64,000 nt of DNA from Serpula lacrymans var. lacrymans S7.9 (GCF_000218685.1 NW_006763290.1:2933365-2997364); one strand, 5' to 3'; shown: positions 1-12,477, counted from the first letter of the stretch. The notes: generated from the sequence alone by a model not told the origin. Translations and numbers: made by a program.

Positions 1-2010
1 TGACTGCACTATATACATGACAATAGTTGCCAACTATAATTATTGTCAGAAAAGGTTGATTCAATTCTTGGTAGAAACACTTCAAACCATCAAGTAGTTC
101 CTCTATTTTGGCATTTGCTTGAGTTTGGCAAAGTTTTTACTCAGTCGCACATTAGCAAAAGGACTGGTATCATCAAACTAACACTTACCTGGCACAATAT
201 TCCATTGTCCTCATTTATTGTGGTGGGTTTCCTCCCTTTATAAATCTTGTCCTCACCTTTTGCTTGTCAGCCACTGTGGCCTTACCTGCAGCTTTGAATG
301 TGTTGTCAAACAGAATGCAGGCTCCTGATCCCTGCATCAAGGTCCACCTACAACTCTGAAAAAACAAGTGCCAGGACTTAGCAGATAAGGTGGACATCAA
401 GACTTTAACCTTTATTTACGACTGTACAATACCTCATGTATTGTAGTATATATATCTGAGCAATACATGGGGAAGGACTCAGCAAGTCCTCTCCTAATGT
501 ATACCAGCATTAGTGAAGACAACCTCCTTCTCTTAATGAGTTGTACACTTCCTTTCCTACCATTGAATTGTTGTTGTTGCTGTGCTCCAGTGCCCTAAGA
601 TTGTATCTTGTTGGTGTTGCCACACTAGTTTAGAGAGACAATAGAGAGGAAGGATTAGGAGTGCCCTAGAAAACCCTCCCATGTTCAATGGGGACCAGAC
701 CAAGTTTTGAAACTTTATGGAGTATGTATCACTCCACTTTGAAGAAGACCCAGTATACCCATCAGGAAAAACTCTTTTGCTATGTAGTTGTCAGAACCGT
801 GACCTTCAGAATGATTAGAGTTTGGAGTACAATGGGGTGGGGGAACAATGGCTGCTTTAAGGAGATCAAGCAAGTGAATAGAATAAAGACATACACCTAG
901 AATAGCTAAGAAATGGTCAGAAGATTTGTGACCTATTCTACCTTGGATTGCCAAATAGTCAAGTCGCCAGTTTGTTTCTGATGCAAATAGAAAGAACCTA
1001 ATATCCTGTGGTCCAGAGGCAACTGGGAAATTATTATCCATATCCACATCCCCATAGTAATCCTTGCTTCTCCAAGTTGCCATCCTGCTGGGTTGGGATC
1101 AATTTACCCTTGTGGTACCCAGCACAGCTTTTTGTACAGCCAAGGTGCATATTGAGGGCATGGGTGAGGAGCATCACATTTGACAGGTATTTTGTTGGGC
1201 TGAAGAATAACAAATGGCAAATGCTACAGAAAACCCAAATTTACAGATATCAAATAAGGTCATATTATAAATACATGATTCTTTAGTATTACTTATACAA
1301 GGGCACTGTGGATCTGCAATATCAGAAGCAAAGAATAAAGGCAAGGCATCATGCTGGCATTTGAGAGAATGAGACAAGACAAGAGCAAGAGCAGGAAGGC
1401 CTTGCTCTTGACACCATCAACGACCACCTCAGCCCCATCACCCACCCACATCTCACACCAGCGCAGCAACACTACATTCCATGCCCACACCGCTAATGCA
1501 AATGCAAGACGGAGGGCTAGCAAGATGTCAACACTGATGTCATGGCCCTACCCCACTCTATCTTCCTACCACTATCACCACCACTGCGTGCAACAATAAC
1601 CCCCCATGTACACACTGCAAATGCAGACACACAATGACAATAGGAGGAAACACTAGGTGAAGGGGCAAAAGGAGAGAGGAACAAGGAAGAGAGAGCAAAA
1701 AGCCAGTGCAACGGGGCAAGGACCTTGTCACAAGTCCCACCACTTCCGCCGCCACTGCCTCCAACCACCACCCATCACATATACCCTGCAAAAGTGGATA
1801 AACAACAAAAGGGGAAGGAGGCAGAAGGCAAGCAAGCAGAGGGGTTGAGTGCACCCAAACATGTCACCCCACTACAACCACCACACAGCCACCTATGCAA
1901 AAATAGGACCCAGACCCACTTTGCTACAGTGAACCTGCATTTATTTCCCACACCCCTGGACCTCTGTATATTTACCACATACATACCTACTAATGATACC
2001 ATATTATCCT
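1..2010. other. Left edge, no gene recognised
   Basis: I see no supported gene here. The open frames are short, overlapping and of low complexity; for example 1290-1850 is biased to CCA/CAC and its complement. Positions 400-493 match the reverse complement of the LTR-like repeat at 32145, and about 575-615 matches about 46120-46165 in the decayed repeat-family gene. Those two matches suggest the segment is old repeat debris. Confidence 0.5.
400..493 (-). repeat. Fragment of the LTR-B repeat
   Basis: Read on the minus strand, this stretch follows positions about 32252-32345 closely. Shared words are GGACTTGCTGAGTCCTTCC, CCCATGTATTGCTC, TATATACTA and ATACATGAGGTA, in the same order. It is a partial copy with no visible ends. 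Confidence 0.7.
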
Positions 2011-2755
2011 TCATCCTTCAGACCATTCATACATAATTTCCTCATTTTCCACCCTTTTCTCTCTCATTTTTAGACTATCATAATGCCACTCCCCATCAGC
2101 ACATACTACTACTACCACTTTTTCATGATCCTCTCTTCTAGACAAAGCATCCGCTTTTCCCATAGAAGTATCAGGTTTATGAATTAATTTATAATTAAAC
2201 CTACACAAGTATACCGCATAGCGGGCCTTTCTTTGTTTCAAGTCCTGAGCCCTCATCAAATACTCCAGATTTTTATGATCAGTCCAGATATCAAATTAGT
2301 GTCTAGCACCTTTGAAGTAGTGCTGCCAGTGCTCTGAAGCTCAAATGATAGACAGCATTTTTTTGTCATAAATTTGATAGTTGCACTCTGGTGGCGACAA
2401 ACTATGTGATAAATAGGCACAAGGCCTCCAAAGGTCATCACGGCATTTAACTGATAGAACAGCCCCAGTAGCAAAATCAGAAGAGCCGGTTTCTAGCTGG
2501 AACTCTTTGTCTAATTCTGGAAATGCTAATATGGGCGCTGCTGTAAATGCCTGTTTAAGCTTATCAAAAGCTTCTTGTTCCCTGGCACCCCAATGTCAAA
2601 CAAGGTCATTTTGTGTGAGATTGTTCAATGGTCATATTATCTTTGCAAAGTTTTCAACAATTCTTTGGTAGAAGTTGCCTAAGCCTAGAAAGGCCCTAAC
2701 TCCTTTGACACAAAAAGGTGCTGGCCAATCCAAAATAGTTGAACCGGCCAGAATA
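2011..2755 (-). pseudogene. Gypsy (Ty3-like) RT/RNase H fragment
   Basis: The minus-strand frames carry the end of a gypsy reverse transcriptase and its RNase H. Clear landmarks are the RNase H tail with LKQRKARYAVYLCRFNYKL and HKPDTSMGKADALSRRED, which is the usual 'KGKxNxxADALSRR' end of this domain. Upstream, 2480-2745 matches plus-strand 4540-4930 (the connection domain, GVRAFLGLGNFYQRI). The frame is broken by several shifts and stops, so it is a relic. It lies tail to tail with a second gypsy fragment in the opposite orientation starting at about 2763. Confidence 0.85.
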
Positions 2756-2762
2756 TTGAGCT

Positions 2763-3439
2763 AATTGTCTAATTTTTTGTTTTTAATTGGTGTGCCTAGC
2801 GTCTCCCCAGGAGTATGGCCCTTGTGAGACAAATACTAGGGTGCTTGATTCTGGTAAAAATAAAAATAAAAATATAGAAAATCCCAAAATAGAAAAACAT
2901 GTTTCTTCCAATATTTCTTCTTCTTCTTCTTCTCCGGGGCCACTTTCTACTGAAAGCCGAAAGCATGTGTTGATGTGCACACATTTATTCCAAAAAAATA
3001 TCTGTTTAGACCTTGGTGTTGAAGACTTGGCCCAAGGCACAGTACACCCAACAAGTGCACTACTGGATTCAGGTGCTAATGGTATCTTTATAGATCAGCT
3101 CTGGGAGGAGCTGAATGGACTCCCCTTTGTAAAATTAGATATGTCTATTCCCGTCTATAATGTTGATGGTACACTTAATGCGGGTGGCTGCATTATGCAC
3201 AAATGTTCTTTTGTCATTAAGTACCAAGGACACAGGGAATGAGTCACCACTGAAGCTACCCAACTAGGGAAGTTTTAATTCATCTTAGGCTGGACCTGGC
3301 TATTTAAACACAATCCTGAGATCAACTGGCAGATAGGTGTTGTCACATTGTCTCATTGCCCTCAGGAGTGTAATGACTTAGGTAAACCAAATCATGTCCG
3401 TCAAACTGAGCGTGATGAAAGGATAAGTGCTGGTCATAT
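2763..3439 (+). pseudogene. Gypsy Gag-end/protease fragment
   Basis: The plus-strand frame 2787-3242 encodes the retropepsin region of a gypsy polyprotein. The catalytic motif is seen as SALLDSGANGIFID, followed by the flap region (VYNVDGTLNAGGCIMHKC). A TGA interrupts the frame at 3240-3242, and the coding sense continues in degraded form to about 3439 (GWTWLFKHNPEINWQ). The same protease region occurs on the minus strand at 5224-5409 and 26895-27250. The coding sense resumes after the solo LTR at 3440-3693, so this fragment and the RT fragment at 3694 were once continuous. Confidence 0.85.
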
Positions 3440-3693
3440 TATTAAGAACAAGACTTAAAGGAACTGTCTAGCCACTTGCTGAGAGCAATCAAGGATTGGA
3501 AAATAGAGTCTAATGTGATTAACTAGAGAATAGAAGACATTGGACTCTGCAGTACTGTCCAAAGTTTTGTAAACAAAGGTGAACAAAGCAGCCACAGAGG
3601 CAGGATCATAGAGAACACAATCAATACTGGATGGTAGAGGAATAGATAAAGATGTGTAGATAGCACAAAGGTGCAGAATCACCAAAACTAACA
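3440..3693 (-). repeat. Solo LTR, family LTR-C
   Basis: On the minus strand it starts TGTTAGTTTTGGTGATTCTG and ends near TTGTTCTTAATA. It matches 14886-15195 (minus) and 62733-63052 (plus). The 62733 copy is followed by a GGTTATGAGCCC primer-binding site, which marks the family as a copia-type LTR. This copy is 254 bp, shorter than its relatives because a roughly 50-bp internal repeat is absent. It interrupts a gypsy coding region. I could not define a clean target duplication. Confidence 0.8.
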
Positions 3694-4938
3694 TATGTTT
3701 ATGCCAAACTCAGATCTTTAGATAAGGTTGACAATAACAATGATAAGGTCAAACCCGAGGAAGAGATTAAGAGGCTGGTACCTCCAGAATACCATGACTT
3801 CTGGAAAGTCTTTTCAAAAGATAAATCAGAATGCTCCCAGAGGCTAAGCTTTGGGACCTTTTGATAAACTTGAAGGACACCTTCAAACCACAAAAAGGAC
3901 ACATAATTCCCCTCTCTGCTCCAGAAAGAGATGGAGTTTTTAGTTTCATAGACAAAAAGTTAAGGAAAGGTTACATTAGACCTTTCAAGAGCCCTATGAC
4001 ATCCCTGGTGTTCTTTATCCCTAAAAAGGATAACAAAAAGCATATGAAAATGGACTATCATTACCTAAATGAGTACATGGTTAAAAATGTGTATCCACTA
4101 CTTTTGATCAGTCAGCTAGTAGACAAGTTGGCTGGTGCCAAGATCTTAACAAAGATGCATCTCAGATGGGGGTACAATAGTGTATGCATCAAAGAAGAAG
4201 ATGCTTGGAAGGCAACATTCACATGCCACCAAGGGTCCTTTGGACTCCTTGTTATATTCTTTGGGTTGACCAATTCACCAGCAACCTTCCAGAGCATGAT
4301 GAATGGGATCTTTGCAGATATGGAAAATTGTGTTGTCATTTACATTGACAATTTATTAATATTTATAAAGTTGGACAATGAGGCTGAGCATGATAGGATT
4401 GTGCAAGAATTCCTTTGATGCTTACAGGAACAGGACCTATTCATCAAACCCAAAAAATGTAATTTTAAAGTGAAAAAGTAGAGTTCTCCATTATGATAAT
4501 AGACCAAAACAGAATCAGGATGGACAATGAGAAAGTTCAAGCTATTTTGGATTGGCCAGTACCTTCTTGTGTCAAAGGAGTTAGGGCCTTTCTAGGCTTA
4601 GGCAACTTCTACCAAAGAATTGTTGAAAACTTTGCAAAGATAATATGACCATTGAACAATCTCACACAAAATGACCTTGTTTGACATTGGGGTGCCAGGG
4701 AACAAGAAGCTTTTGATAAGCTTAAACAGGCATTTACAGCAGCGCCCATATTAGCATTTCCAGAATTAGACAAAGAGTTCCAGCTAGAAACCGGCTCTTC
4801 TGATTTTGCTACTGGGGCTGTTCTATCAGTTAAATGCCGTGATGACCTTTGGAGGCCTTGTGTCTATTTATCACATAGTTTGTCGCCACCAGAGTGCAAC
4901 TATCAAATTTATGACAAAAAGATGCTGGTCATCATTAG
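3694..4938 (+). pseudogene. Gypsy reverse transcriptase fragment
   Basis: The frame 3831-4418 encodes fingers and palm of a gypsy RT, with the usual order: FDINLRWGYN-type region (altered to MHLRWGYNSVCIKEED), FGLTNSPATFQSMMN, then the catalytic box as VVIYIDNLLIF. The canonical box is YxDD; the second Asp is Asn here, which should abolish polymerisation. A stop follows at 4416-4418. The sense continues in other frames through the thumb and RNase H start (FLGLGNFYQRI, FATGAVLSVKC, PPECNYQIYDKKML) until a solo LTR truncates it at 4939. Confidence 0.9.
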
Positions 4939-5215
4939 TGTTACAATACACAATTTTTGGACTTACAATTTTCTTTCTCCGTTCTAACTTTCTTTCTCAA
5001 GAGTTTGCACGCACTTGTGCCACGCAGCACTTTCCTTTTGTTCAGGCTTTCACTTTCTCTCACCACGCTGTTTTTTCTTATTGTTAGCTACAATTCTCTC
5101 ACGCAGTGGAGCTGGCCACACAGGCTGCGCCTTATGACATCATCAGCTACTGCCTTATCAGCTGCATAGTACAATACGTAAAAATAACCTGTAGTAGTAT
5201 AAATACCCCAAGTCA
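4939..5215 (-). repeat. LTR-A copy, 5'-truncated
   Basis: This is a minus-strand copy of the LTR-A family. It begins (plus view) TGTTACAATACACAATTTTT and runs through the typical CTCACGCAGTGGAGCTGG and TGACATCATCAGC blocks up to ATAAATACCCCAAG. The outer roughly 140 bp of the LTR 5' end are missing at the junction with the gypsy gag-protease fragment. Confidence 0.85.
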
Positions 5216-6690
5216 TCACACTCCTAAGGGCAACATGATAAAGTGATAACCCCTGTCTGCCAGTTGATCTCAGGATTGTGTTTAAATAGCCAGGTCCAGC
5301 CTAAGATTAAATTAATCTTCCCTAGTTGGGTAGCTTCAGCGGTGACCCATTCTCTGTGTCCTTGGTACTCGACAACAAAAGAACATTTGTGCATAATGCA
5401 GCCACGCACGTTAAGTGTACCATCAATTTTATATATGGGAATAGATACATTTAATTTTATATACGGGATAGATACATTTAATTTTACAAGGGGGAGTCCA
5501 ATTTGCTCCGCCAGACCTGATCTATGAAGATGCTATTAGTGCCTGAACCAAGCAGCGCACTGGTTGGGTGCACTATGCCCCGGGCAAGGTCTTCCACTCC
5601 AACATCTAAACAGATCTCTCTTTGGAATAAATATATGCACATCAACACACACCTTGGGATTTGGTTGGAAAGTGGCTCCGGAGAAAAAGAAGAAAAAATA
5701 TCAAGAGAAACATATTTTTCTAACTTAGTAGTTTCTATATTTTTATTCTAATTGGCACATCTGACGCCCTTGGTTATTTTTTTGTTGGGCGACCTGCATT
5801 ACACTTCTACAGTCTCGGGACATGTGTCTCTCTTGGCCATAGTTGTAACAGTTGCCCTTGAATCTGCGCATCTCTCCGCCTTGGACCACACCGATATCCA
5901 TAAGAGCACCCTGTCCTGGCTGCAGCCCAAACAGCTTGAACCCGTGAGGACGATGATTATTCTGGTTTGATGACCCAGGGCGCCTCTGGGAATAGTTGTT
6001 TTTGGTGGTGGACCCGCAACCAAATTGCATTTGGTAGAGCTCAATGGCCCTACCTACTTTGCAAACCTCTTCTGCCACTTGCAAGAGGTTCTTGTTTCCC
6101 ATATCCTGCAGATAAAGCTGATCTGCAATGCAGGGGTTCACATTGCGTTCTAGCAGCTCTACTGCATGTTCATTACCTACACCCCCTTAGATGGAGAGGG
6201 CCAGGAACTGGGTTACATAATCATCTGTCCTCCTATTTCCTTGTTTGAAGGAACAGATTTGCTAACGCACCCAGTCACACTCAGCTTGGGGTTTAAGATA
6301 AATCTTTTGATCTCCCCCTTGAGATCGTCCCAGGTAGGCCAGTGATTGGCCGTATAGCACTCCTGTAGTTGTACTTGAGCGTATCAACCCACCACAGGTT
6401 CTTTGAGTCTTGACAGCACAACTGTTGCTATTTCAATATTATCAACAAACATGTACCAGTTTGCCTTGATCCAAATTTGGAGCTTGATCCACCATTCGGC
6501 AAATCAAGCCCAATCTCCTTCAAAAGTGTTGGAGTCTACAACAATCTCCACTTTATTGTTGAATTTCTGCTCAACTGCTTCAGGGGGGTTTGTCTGAATC
6601 TCGGCAAGCTGTGAGGTCAACTCCAAAATCTGTGCACGCATATTGTGCAATAGCGAGTTGACGTTGGGTTGGCTGCTTTGCAACAACATG
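5216..6690 (-). pseudogene. Gypsy gag and protease fragment
   Basis: Minus-strand gypsy sequence, N-terminus at the right. 6504-6689 carries the gag start (coiled, NMRAQILELTSQLAEIQT). 5743-6141 carries the nucleocapsid part with MNPCIADQLYLQDMGNKNL and a zinc knuckle written CYNYGQERHMSRDC; the second Cys of the CCHC pattern is Tyr, so the knuckle is damaged. The spacer and protease follow down to 5224-5409 (CIMHKCSFVVEYQGHREW). Stops and frame changes separate the blocks. It is closely related to the gypsy element at 26115-28690 and ends at the truncated LTR-A copy on its left. Confidence 0.85.
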
Positions 6691-8959
6691 TTGACTTGTT
6701 CTCTTTATAAACATAAAAAACACGTAACTAGGGGTCCCCGCTTGTTATCTGCAGATCTACCTCTTCCCAACTGAGTAACAGGTCTCAATCCCTGACTACC
6801 CACACTATAGTATTTGAAAGTTATATAAAATGTAAACATGGTGGACAAAGTCTTTCAATGATGCAGCTCCCAAGTTCCTTATACATAGTAGTTGGACGCC
6901 TCTGAGGCTTTCTGCCTAGGCCTGGATTGTACTGTGATTGTGGGCACAGGTGCAGGCAAGTCACTGCCTTTCATTATCCCATCTTTCATTCATAAAAACT
7001 GCCTAACTGTTGTTATGTTACCACTGAAAGCTTTAGAAGAAGAACAGGTACGCTACCTTTGATTTCTTACTATATGACTTTGTCTCACATCAAACTAATT
7101 TGCAGTGGTTCCTTCATTGGGGAGTTTTTTGTCAGCAGTTGTGATTCAGCAATAAGCAAGGGCAGTGTTGTTAACACATGCACAGGGATCAGACATACCT
7201 GATATTGCGTTTCTGTGTGAGTGGCTGTGCAGATTTGTAATCAAGGAATCAGGAATCTGGTGAAGTTCTATCTATGGTTGTTGTATCCTAACACAATCAC
7301 ATCAAACTGCCGGTGGAAAAGTGTTGAGGAGATGCATGCTGAGCTGCCATCTGCATGGCTGTTTCTGGATTGATATAGAGAGGAGATAGTTGAGTCGATG
7401 GTGGGTGTGGATGAAAAATATATGGAGCAGTGTAAGGCTGCTATGGTGGGAAAAAGGCAAGCGGAAAGGCAGGCTACTGATGCAGTCCAAAAGCCCCACA
7501 CAAATGAGGAGGGCCAGGTGAAAAAAAGTAGAGACACAAACACCTCGCACTAGTCAGAAGGAGAATGTGCTATTACCTGGCCTTTCTCAGTGGGTTGTTC
7601 CTTTATGTGTACATTGTATCATTTCTTATAGCATCTGCAGGTTCCAGCTTAAGCTAGAGTTAACTATGCAGCTTGAAGCCTCGCCTCACACTGTGCCGCA
7701 CTCCTATACCAACTGGAAAGCCACTCCAACCACATGCACTCCCATTGCTGATCCCTCTCTATTCACACCACTTTGTCCTACAAGTTTGCTGCCCACTCAC
7801 ACTTCACAGGATCAATTGCCAACTTTTGGACGACACTGGAACTGGAAGCAAAAATGCTTGTGAGTGTGCTGGATGTGTTTGAATGTAGCTACTATATCTT
7901 GGTTGTTGGTAGAATTAATATATCTTAGTCTCCTCAATGTCGCTGTTACTGAGCTCCCACCAACACACCCTATTCCTCTAGGTCTTACTCTTAACTTTTC
8001 TGTATTCTACTGATGGTATTACTGAACTCAATCCTCCCTCGGAGGAGCATTACAAGGATTTAACACTTAGACAAGTTCTTGCTTTGGACCTCAAACATGC
8101 AAAACTCTGGTATGTAAAAACTGGTGTTCATTGCCTTACAATCACACATTTGGTAGGTACATTTATCTACCATGTTTCCTCTGTAGCTCGTATATAGTCC
8201 CAATTGTTCCACCATTTGCAGATTGTTTTGTTAGTAAGAAGGTTGAGGGCGCTATTTGTAACAAAGTCTTGAATTTTGTCTGTGCTTGTTTTTATGTTGT
8301 GTCCCTCCTTTTCAATGGGAATTTGAGAGGTGGTGTAAGCGCTGGACAGCCGCTTGAGATCCTTCTCTTTGCTGAGCTTGGTGTGAAAAATACCCTAATG
8401 TAGCGGCTGGATTTGTTTTTCAAGATGTTTGCAAATGGCTTGCATGGTTGGGAGAGCTGGAGTGTGTTGCTTCATGAGCAATAATATCCTATGGACTCTG
8501 TGAGTAGCAAATGTCACCTGCCTTGCAATTAGAAACATAAGGGAGGTAGTTTTATTTGCTCACTTTGGATGCCTTGATGTTGTACTCCTGGCCCTTGTTG
8601 ATAGGTAGGAATGTGTGTGGGTTCTGTTGTCGCATATCTATCCAAGTTAATAAGGTTTGAGCCTCATGCACTATTGCTCTCTACCACCACTGGAAGTGGT
8701 GGCTGAGAGCCATTTTCCTATCGGACATCAAACTACTATAGAAATTCTTGATTCACGCTTTCTGGATACCTCAGTCCACGTACAAAAGACTGAGGTAAGT
8801 TTAGACATACATACATATTCCTATATTTGCTGAAGCTACTACCTAGTATCACCTTGTAACAGGTAATAGCTGAATATAAAGTCCTCATACAAGAGACTGA
8901 GTATTGCTTTGTAACAGATACAATTAACAGGTTCCTGGTGGTATTCATCAACCAGCAAC
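6691..8959. other. No gene recognised
   Basis: 6700-6840 resembles the leader upstream of gag in the other gypsy copy (compare 28600-28720, both with ACTACCCACACTATAGTAT). Beyond that I recognise nothing. The open frames at 7268-7550, 7567-7882 and 8131-8403 have no motif I can name and no supporting splice pattern. Confidence 0.5.
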
Positions 8960-10680
8960 ACTCCATCACAAAGTCTGAAGGCCTTTTCTTTCAAGCAAGG
9001 TAAAGACGTGCATAAGTCCTTGGCCTGTGGTTGTGCCTAGATATTGCTTGTGTAACAAGTTGGCGAAGGCCATTTGTAGATAAATCCACCCAAGGATTGG
9101 GATGATCTAATACATTTGGTCAAAGGAGTTGTGGTCATGTGTGCAGAATTAATAGAGGGCCTGCAGGCATTCAACAATTAGCTGATTGCCAACCCATGGT
9201 ATGACTCTCTCTAGTCCTGTCTTCTGCTGCTGCTCATCCCAATGTAAGCCAAGCTGTTTAAGCCATTCTACCAGAAGCTTGTTGTTGCCATCATAACTGG
9301 CCTCCTCTATATAAACAGTACCAAGCATATACTGTTCTGTAATAAAAGCCGGTCCAGTTGGAAGCTGACATACTGGAGGTGGTGTGCCAAAAATGGTCAT
9401 TGTGTTGTTTATAGAGTTGGAGTTGGTGTATATTTCCTCAACATTCAATGGAGTCTTATGTCTTGCTGCCCTGTATTCTTGCAGTGTGCAATTGCACAGA
9501 GGCCTAATGGGAGGTGCGTTGGGCTGGAAAAAAACCGTAGCAGCAGTCCCACTATCAAAGTGGTTCTGGTTATCAATCCTTTGGGAGTAGACACAAAACA
9601 AGATGTTAAGATTGTCATATGAAATGATGAAAGGCATCTTCCTCACAAGCTCTTGTACCTTATCCATCTGATTCAACAATATAGCAGTGAAAGCACAAAC
9701 AGACTATTTGTGGCTCATTGTGACACACAGACTACGGAGTAGGTCCAAGCTTTTGGCTGAAATGCCTTGAAAATGGAGGAATACAATGAGTAATTTGGCC
9801 CAGCGGTTGTGATTGGTGAGAGCGCAAGTACAGGATTTGAAAGATAATGGAAATGATGACCTAAGGTTAATAAGACAACAATGCTTTGAATGCAATGCAG
9901 AAGCACAACTCACCAGATCACTATTTGGTTTGACATTTTGCTTTTCTTGGGACTTGGTGATAGTCATGTGTCATATAAACTTCCAAAGATATGGAGTACC
10001 TCCAAACCCTGCACTTTGGAGCTTTAAGATAAGGTCTTCAATCAAAATACCAGTAAGTCCCTCCTCAGAGACGTCTTCCGGTGAACATCTGGCTAAATCC
10101 TCTATGCCTCTCAGCTTTTCATCTAATCCATTGCTAACATAGTCAAACGCAAAGTCTTGCAGGACTGTCCTGGAGCCACTCACACGTACATGGTGGGTGT
10201 CCTTGGGTCAGGGTGTTTCGTGCCAGCACCTGATGATATTTGGAAGTTCATCACTGACTATTAATGCAGTGTGCTTGTAAGAAATCTTGGCATCAAGTGT
10301 GCATTCATGATTGCCCCAGCTTAAGAAATTGAGGAATATGTGCAGGTTGAGCCCTAAGGAATTTATATAAGCCAGGACAGCTCAAACCTTGAAAGCAGGA
10401 TTGCCAGTAAATTTGTTCTTGAGACGCGTTGTGTACTGGTTTTGTATCAGTGTGGGATGAATATCTTCATATTCACTGTCAGTTGAGACATAAGTAGGGG
10501 TTTCTATTCTACCATGCCAGTATATATGAACAATGATAGGATTGGCTTGATCATCAAATTCTCCGTCCATGTTCATCTCATCCATGGCCAGATTGGTGTT
10601 GAGGTAAGAGATAGGATAACAGTGCTTTTTTAATCTACTTACATGGCATTGGCAACTCGGCAGTAACAGGTGTGACACGA
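8960..10680 (-). pseudogene. DUF6589-family protein, decayed
   Basis: Read on the minus strand, the blocks follow the DUF6589 family common in basidiomycete genomes. In order they are: AYINSLGLNLHIFLNFLSWG and the ELPNIIRCWHE region (10381-10210), LVSCASAL-side donor, ISAKSLDLLRSLCVTMSHK (9715-9770), ISYDNLNILF and HFDSGTAATVFF (9540-9620), and LPTGPAFITEQYMLGTVYIE with EWLKQLGLHW (9150-9370). They end in degraded form at QMAFANLLHKQYLGTTTGQG (about 9040). One GT-AG intron fits (donor near 9913, acceptor near 9850). In-frame TGAs near 10380 and 10211, and at least one frameshift near 9800, show it is broken. The family's biochemical role is unknown; it behaves like a mobile or repeat-associated gene. 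Confidence 0.8.
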
Positions 10681-11321
10681 TATGATGCCCTCTATCAAAT
10701 GTCTCCAGACTACAGTCACCCTTGTCTTCACCCAGCCACTTGCCAAGTCAGACAGAGCTTCCTCTTTTTGCTGATAATCTATCTCAGTGCATTAGCCATC
10801 CAGTTTTGCAGGTTGTATTGTTGTCTGTTCCTCCTAACTCAGGCTCTCATTCCACTTTACACCCTCTATCCCCTCCCATTCCACTGTTGCACACTCTGCA
10901 GCTGTTAGTGAGAGTTTCTACCTCTTTTTTGACTTGGCTACATTGCTCAATGCATTTTCCCTCAATTTTTTCCTGTTTTTTGCAGACATTACTCTCTGCC
11001 TGGTGTCAAGAGTGATGTTATGGAAGATCCTAAGTCTTTTGCTTTGTATGTCATCACTTACCATTTTTGATAGACATTCAAGTTTTGTAATGTTTACACC
11101 AATAGAAGTATTTATCCTTATTAACTTTGGCCAAATGGACAACTTGTAGTTGTTCAGTTTCTCAGTATCTCCCAGTTTATAACTATCAACAAACACTCAA
11201 CAGCTGCAGACTTAATGGTGATTGCTACTGCGCATGGTATTTGTGTGGCAAGATACCAGTGAAGACTATTGTGCTTTGACACCTGCTTACTAGGCTTTTG
11301 ACTCCACCTGTTCCCACTTAC
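10681..11321. other. Possible upstream part of the DUF6589 gene
   Basis: Minus frame 10918-11196 (a basic, Lys/Arg-rich tail ending NVAKSKKR) could be an upstream exon of the DUF6589 gene, but I see no family motif to confirm this. Nothing else is recognised here. Confidence 0.25.
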
Positions 11322-11722
11322 TGTAACAACTAAAGTTTGTATACTCTGGCACACAACAAGAATAGGCAAAGAGGGGTGAGTGGAGGAGAGGATATTCTCC
11401 CTTAATGTAGGACCAAGTTTGTTGTGGGTAAACAACAGGAGGACTTGCTGAGGAGTCTCCTGGATCTATTGGGGTTATTATACTACTACAGGTTTGTTTG
11501 TACATGTTTTACTATAAATTTGATAAAGCAGTGGCTGATGATATCAAAGAGTGCAGCCCATGTCCAGCTCCACTGCATGAGAAATTTGTATCTAAAAATA
11601 AGGAAAGACAGAGAAAGTTTGAACAAAAGAAAAGTGCTGCATGGCACAATTGTGTGAAAACTATGAAAGAAAGTTAAAGAGGAGAAAGAAAATTGAATGT
11701 CCAAAAATTGTGTATTGTAACA
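11322..11722 (+). repeat. Solo LTR, family LTR-A, TSD CTTAC
   Basis: This is a 401-bp element starting TGTAACAACTAAAG and ending TGTGTATTGTAACA, so it has TG...CA termini. It is flanked by an exact 5-bp duplication, CTTAC, at 11317-11321 and 11723-11727. That is the signature of an integrase-inserted LTR left after internal recombination. It is the best-defined copy of the family. Confidence 0.92.
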
Positions 11723-12049
11723 CTTACTTGGCTTCATTTTTGAAGAATTAAAAAAAGACCGTTGTCATGCCAATTGGGGGCATCTTCACATTCTCAAAGA
11801 AGTTTAGGACAATCAGTGGCATTGAAAGAGCAGCAGGACAAAAATCAAAGACATTGCAGGGCAGCATGTTCTCAACTGACAGAGGTAGTGGTAGATTCCG
11901 GCTTCCCTCATATTGTCTCCTCCTTCAATAAATGCAACATAAATGTGGAGTGGGAGACAACTGAGACTGTGTTGTACTCCATGCAAATGCCCTGCAATTT
12001 TAAATCTCTTCTCTGAAAAAGAAACTGGATTCAGAGGTGATCCTATGGC

Positions 12050-12477
12050 TGTAACAATCAAGACTTAAATACTCTGGCACATAACTCCGATAAGCAGATA
12101 TAGGTGAGGGAAGGGGTGGATAAACTCCTTTAGGGTAGGACCGAGTTGTTGGTAGACAACAGGAGGACTCACTAAAGAGTCTCCTTGATCTATTGGGGTA
12201 TATATACTACTGCAGGTTGTTTGTACATATATACTATGAAGTTGATAAATGTGGTGGCTGATGATGTTATAGGGTGCAGCCCTTGTGATCAGCTCCACTA
12301 TGTGAGAGAGTTGTCAATAAAAATACAACATGCAGGTGCTGTGTGGCACAAAAAAGTGAAAGTACAATAGGAGTTTGAAAACAAAAGCAAAGTGCTGCAT
12401 GGCACAAGTGTCTGAAAATTATGATGAAAGTTGAAGGGGAGAATGAAAGGTGAAAGTCCAAAAGTTGTGTGATACAA
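12050..12477 (+). repeat. Solo LTR, family LTR-A (degraded)
   Basis: It starts TGTAACAATCAAGACTT and ends in a degraded TTGTGTGATACAA. The inner blocks (AACAGGAGGACTCACTAAAG, TGGCTGATGATG, AGCCCTTGTGATCAGCTCC) match the other LTR-A copies. No target duplication is visible. It abuts the Tc1-like remnant directly. Confidence 0.8.

Noticed and set aside
1293..1854. Overlapping open frames on both strands
   Set aside because: They follow from CCA/CAC-rich composition, overlap each other in several frames, and show no domain.
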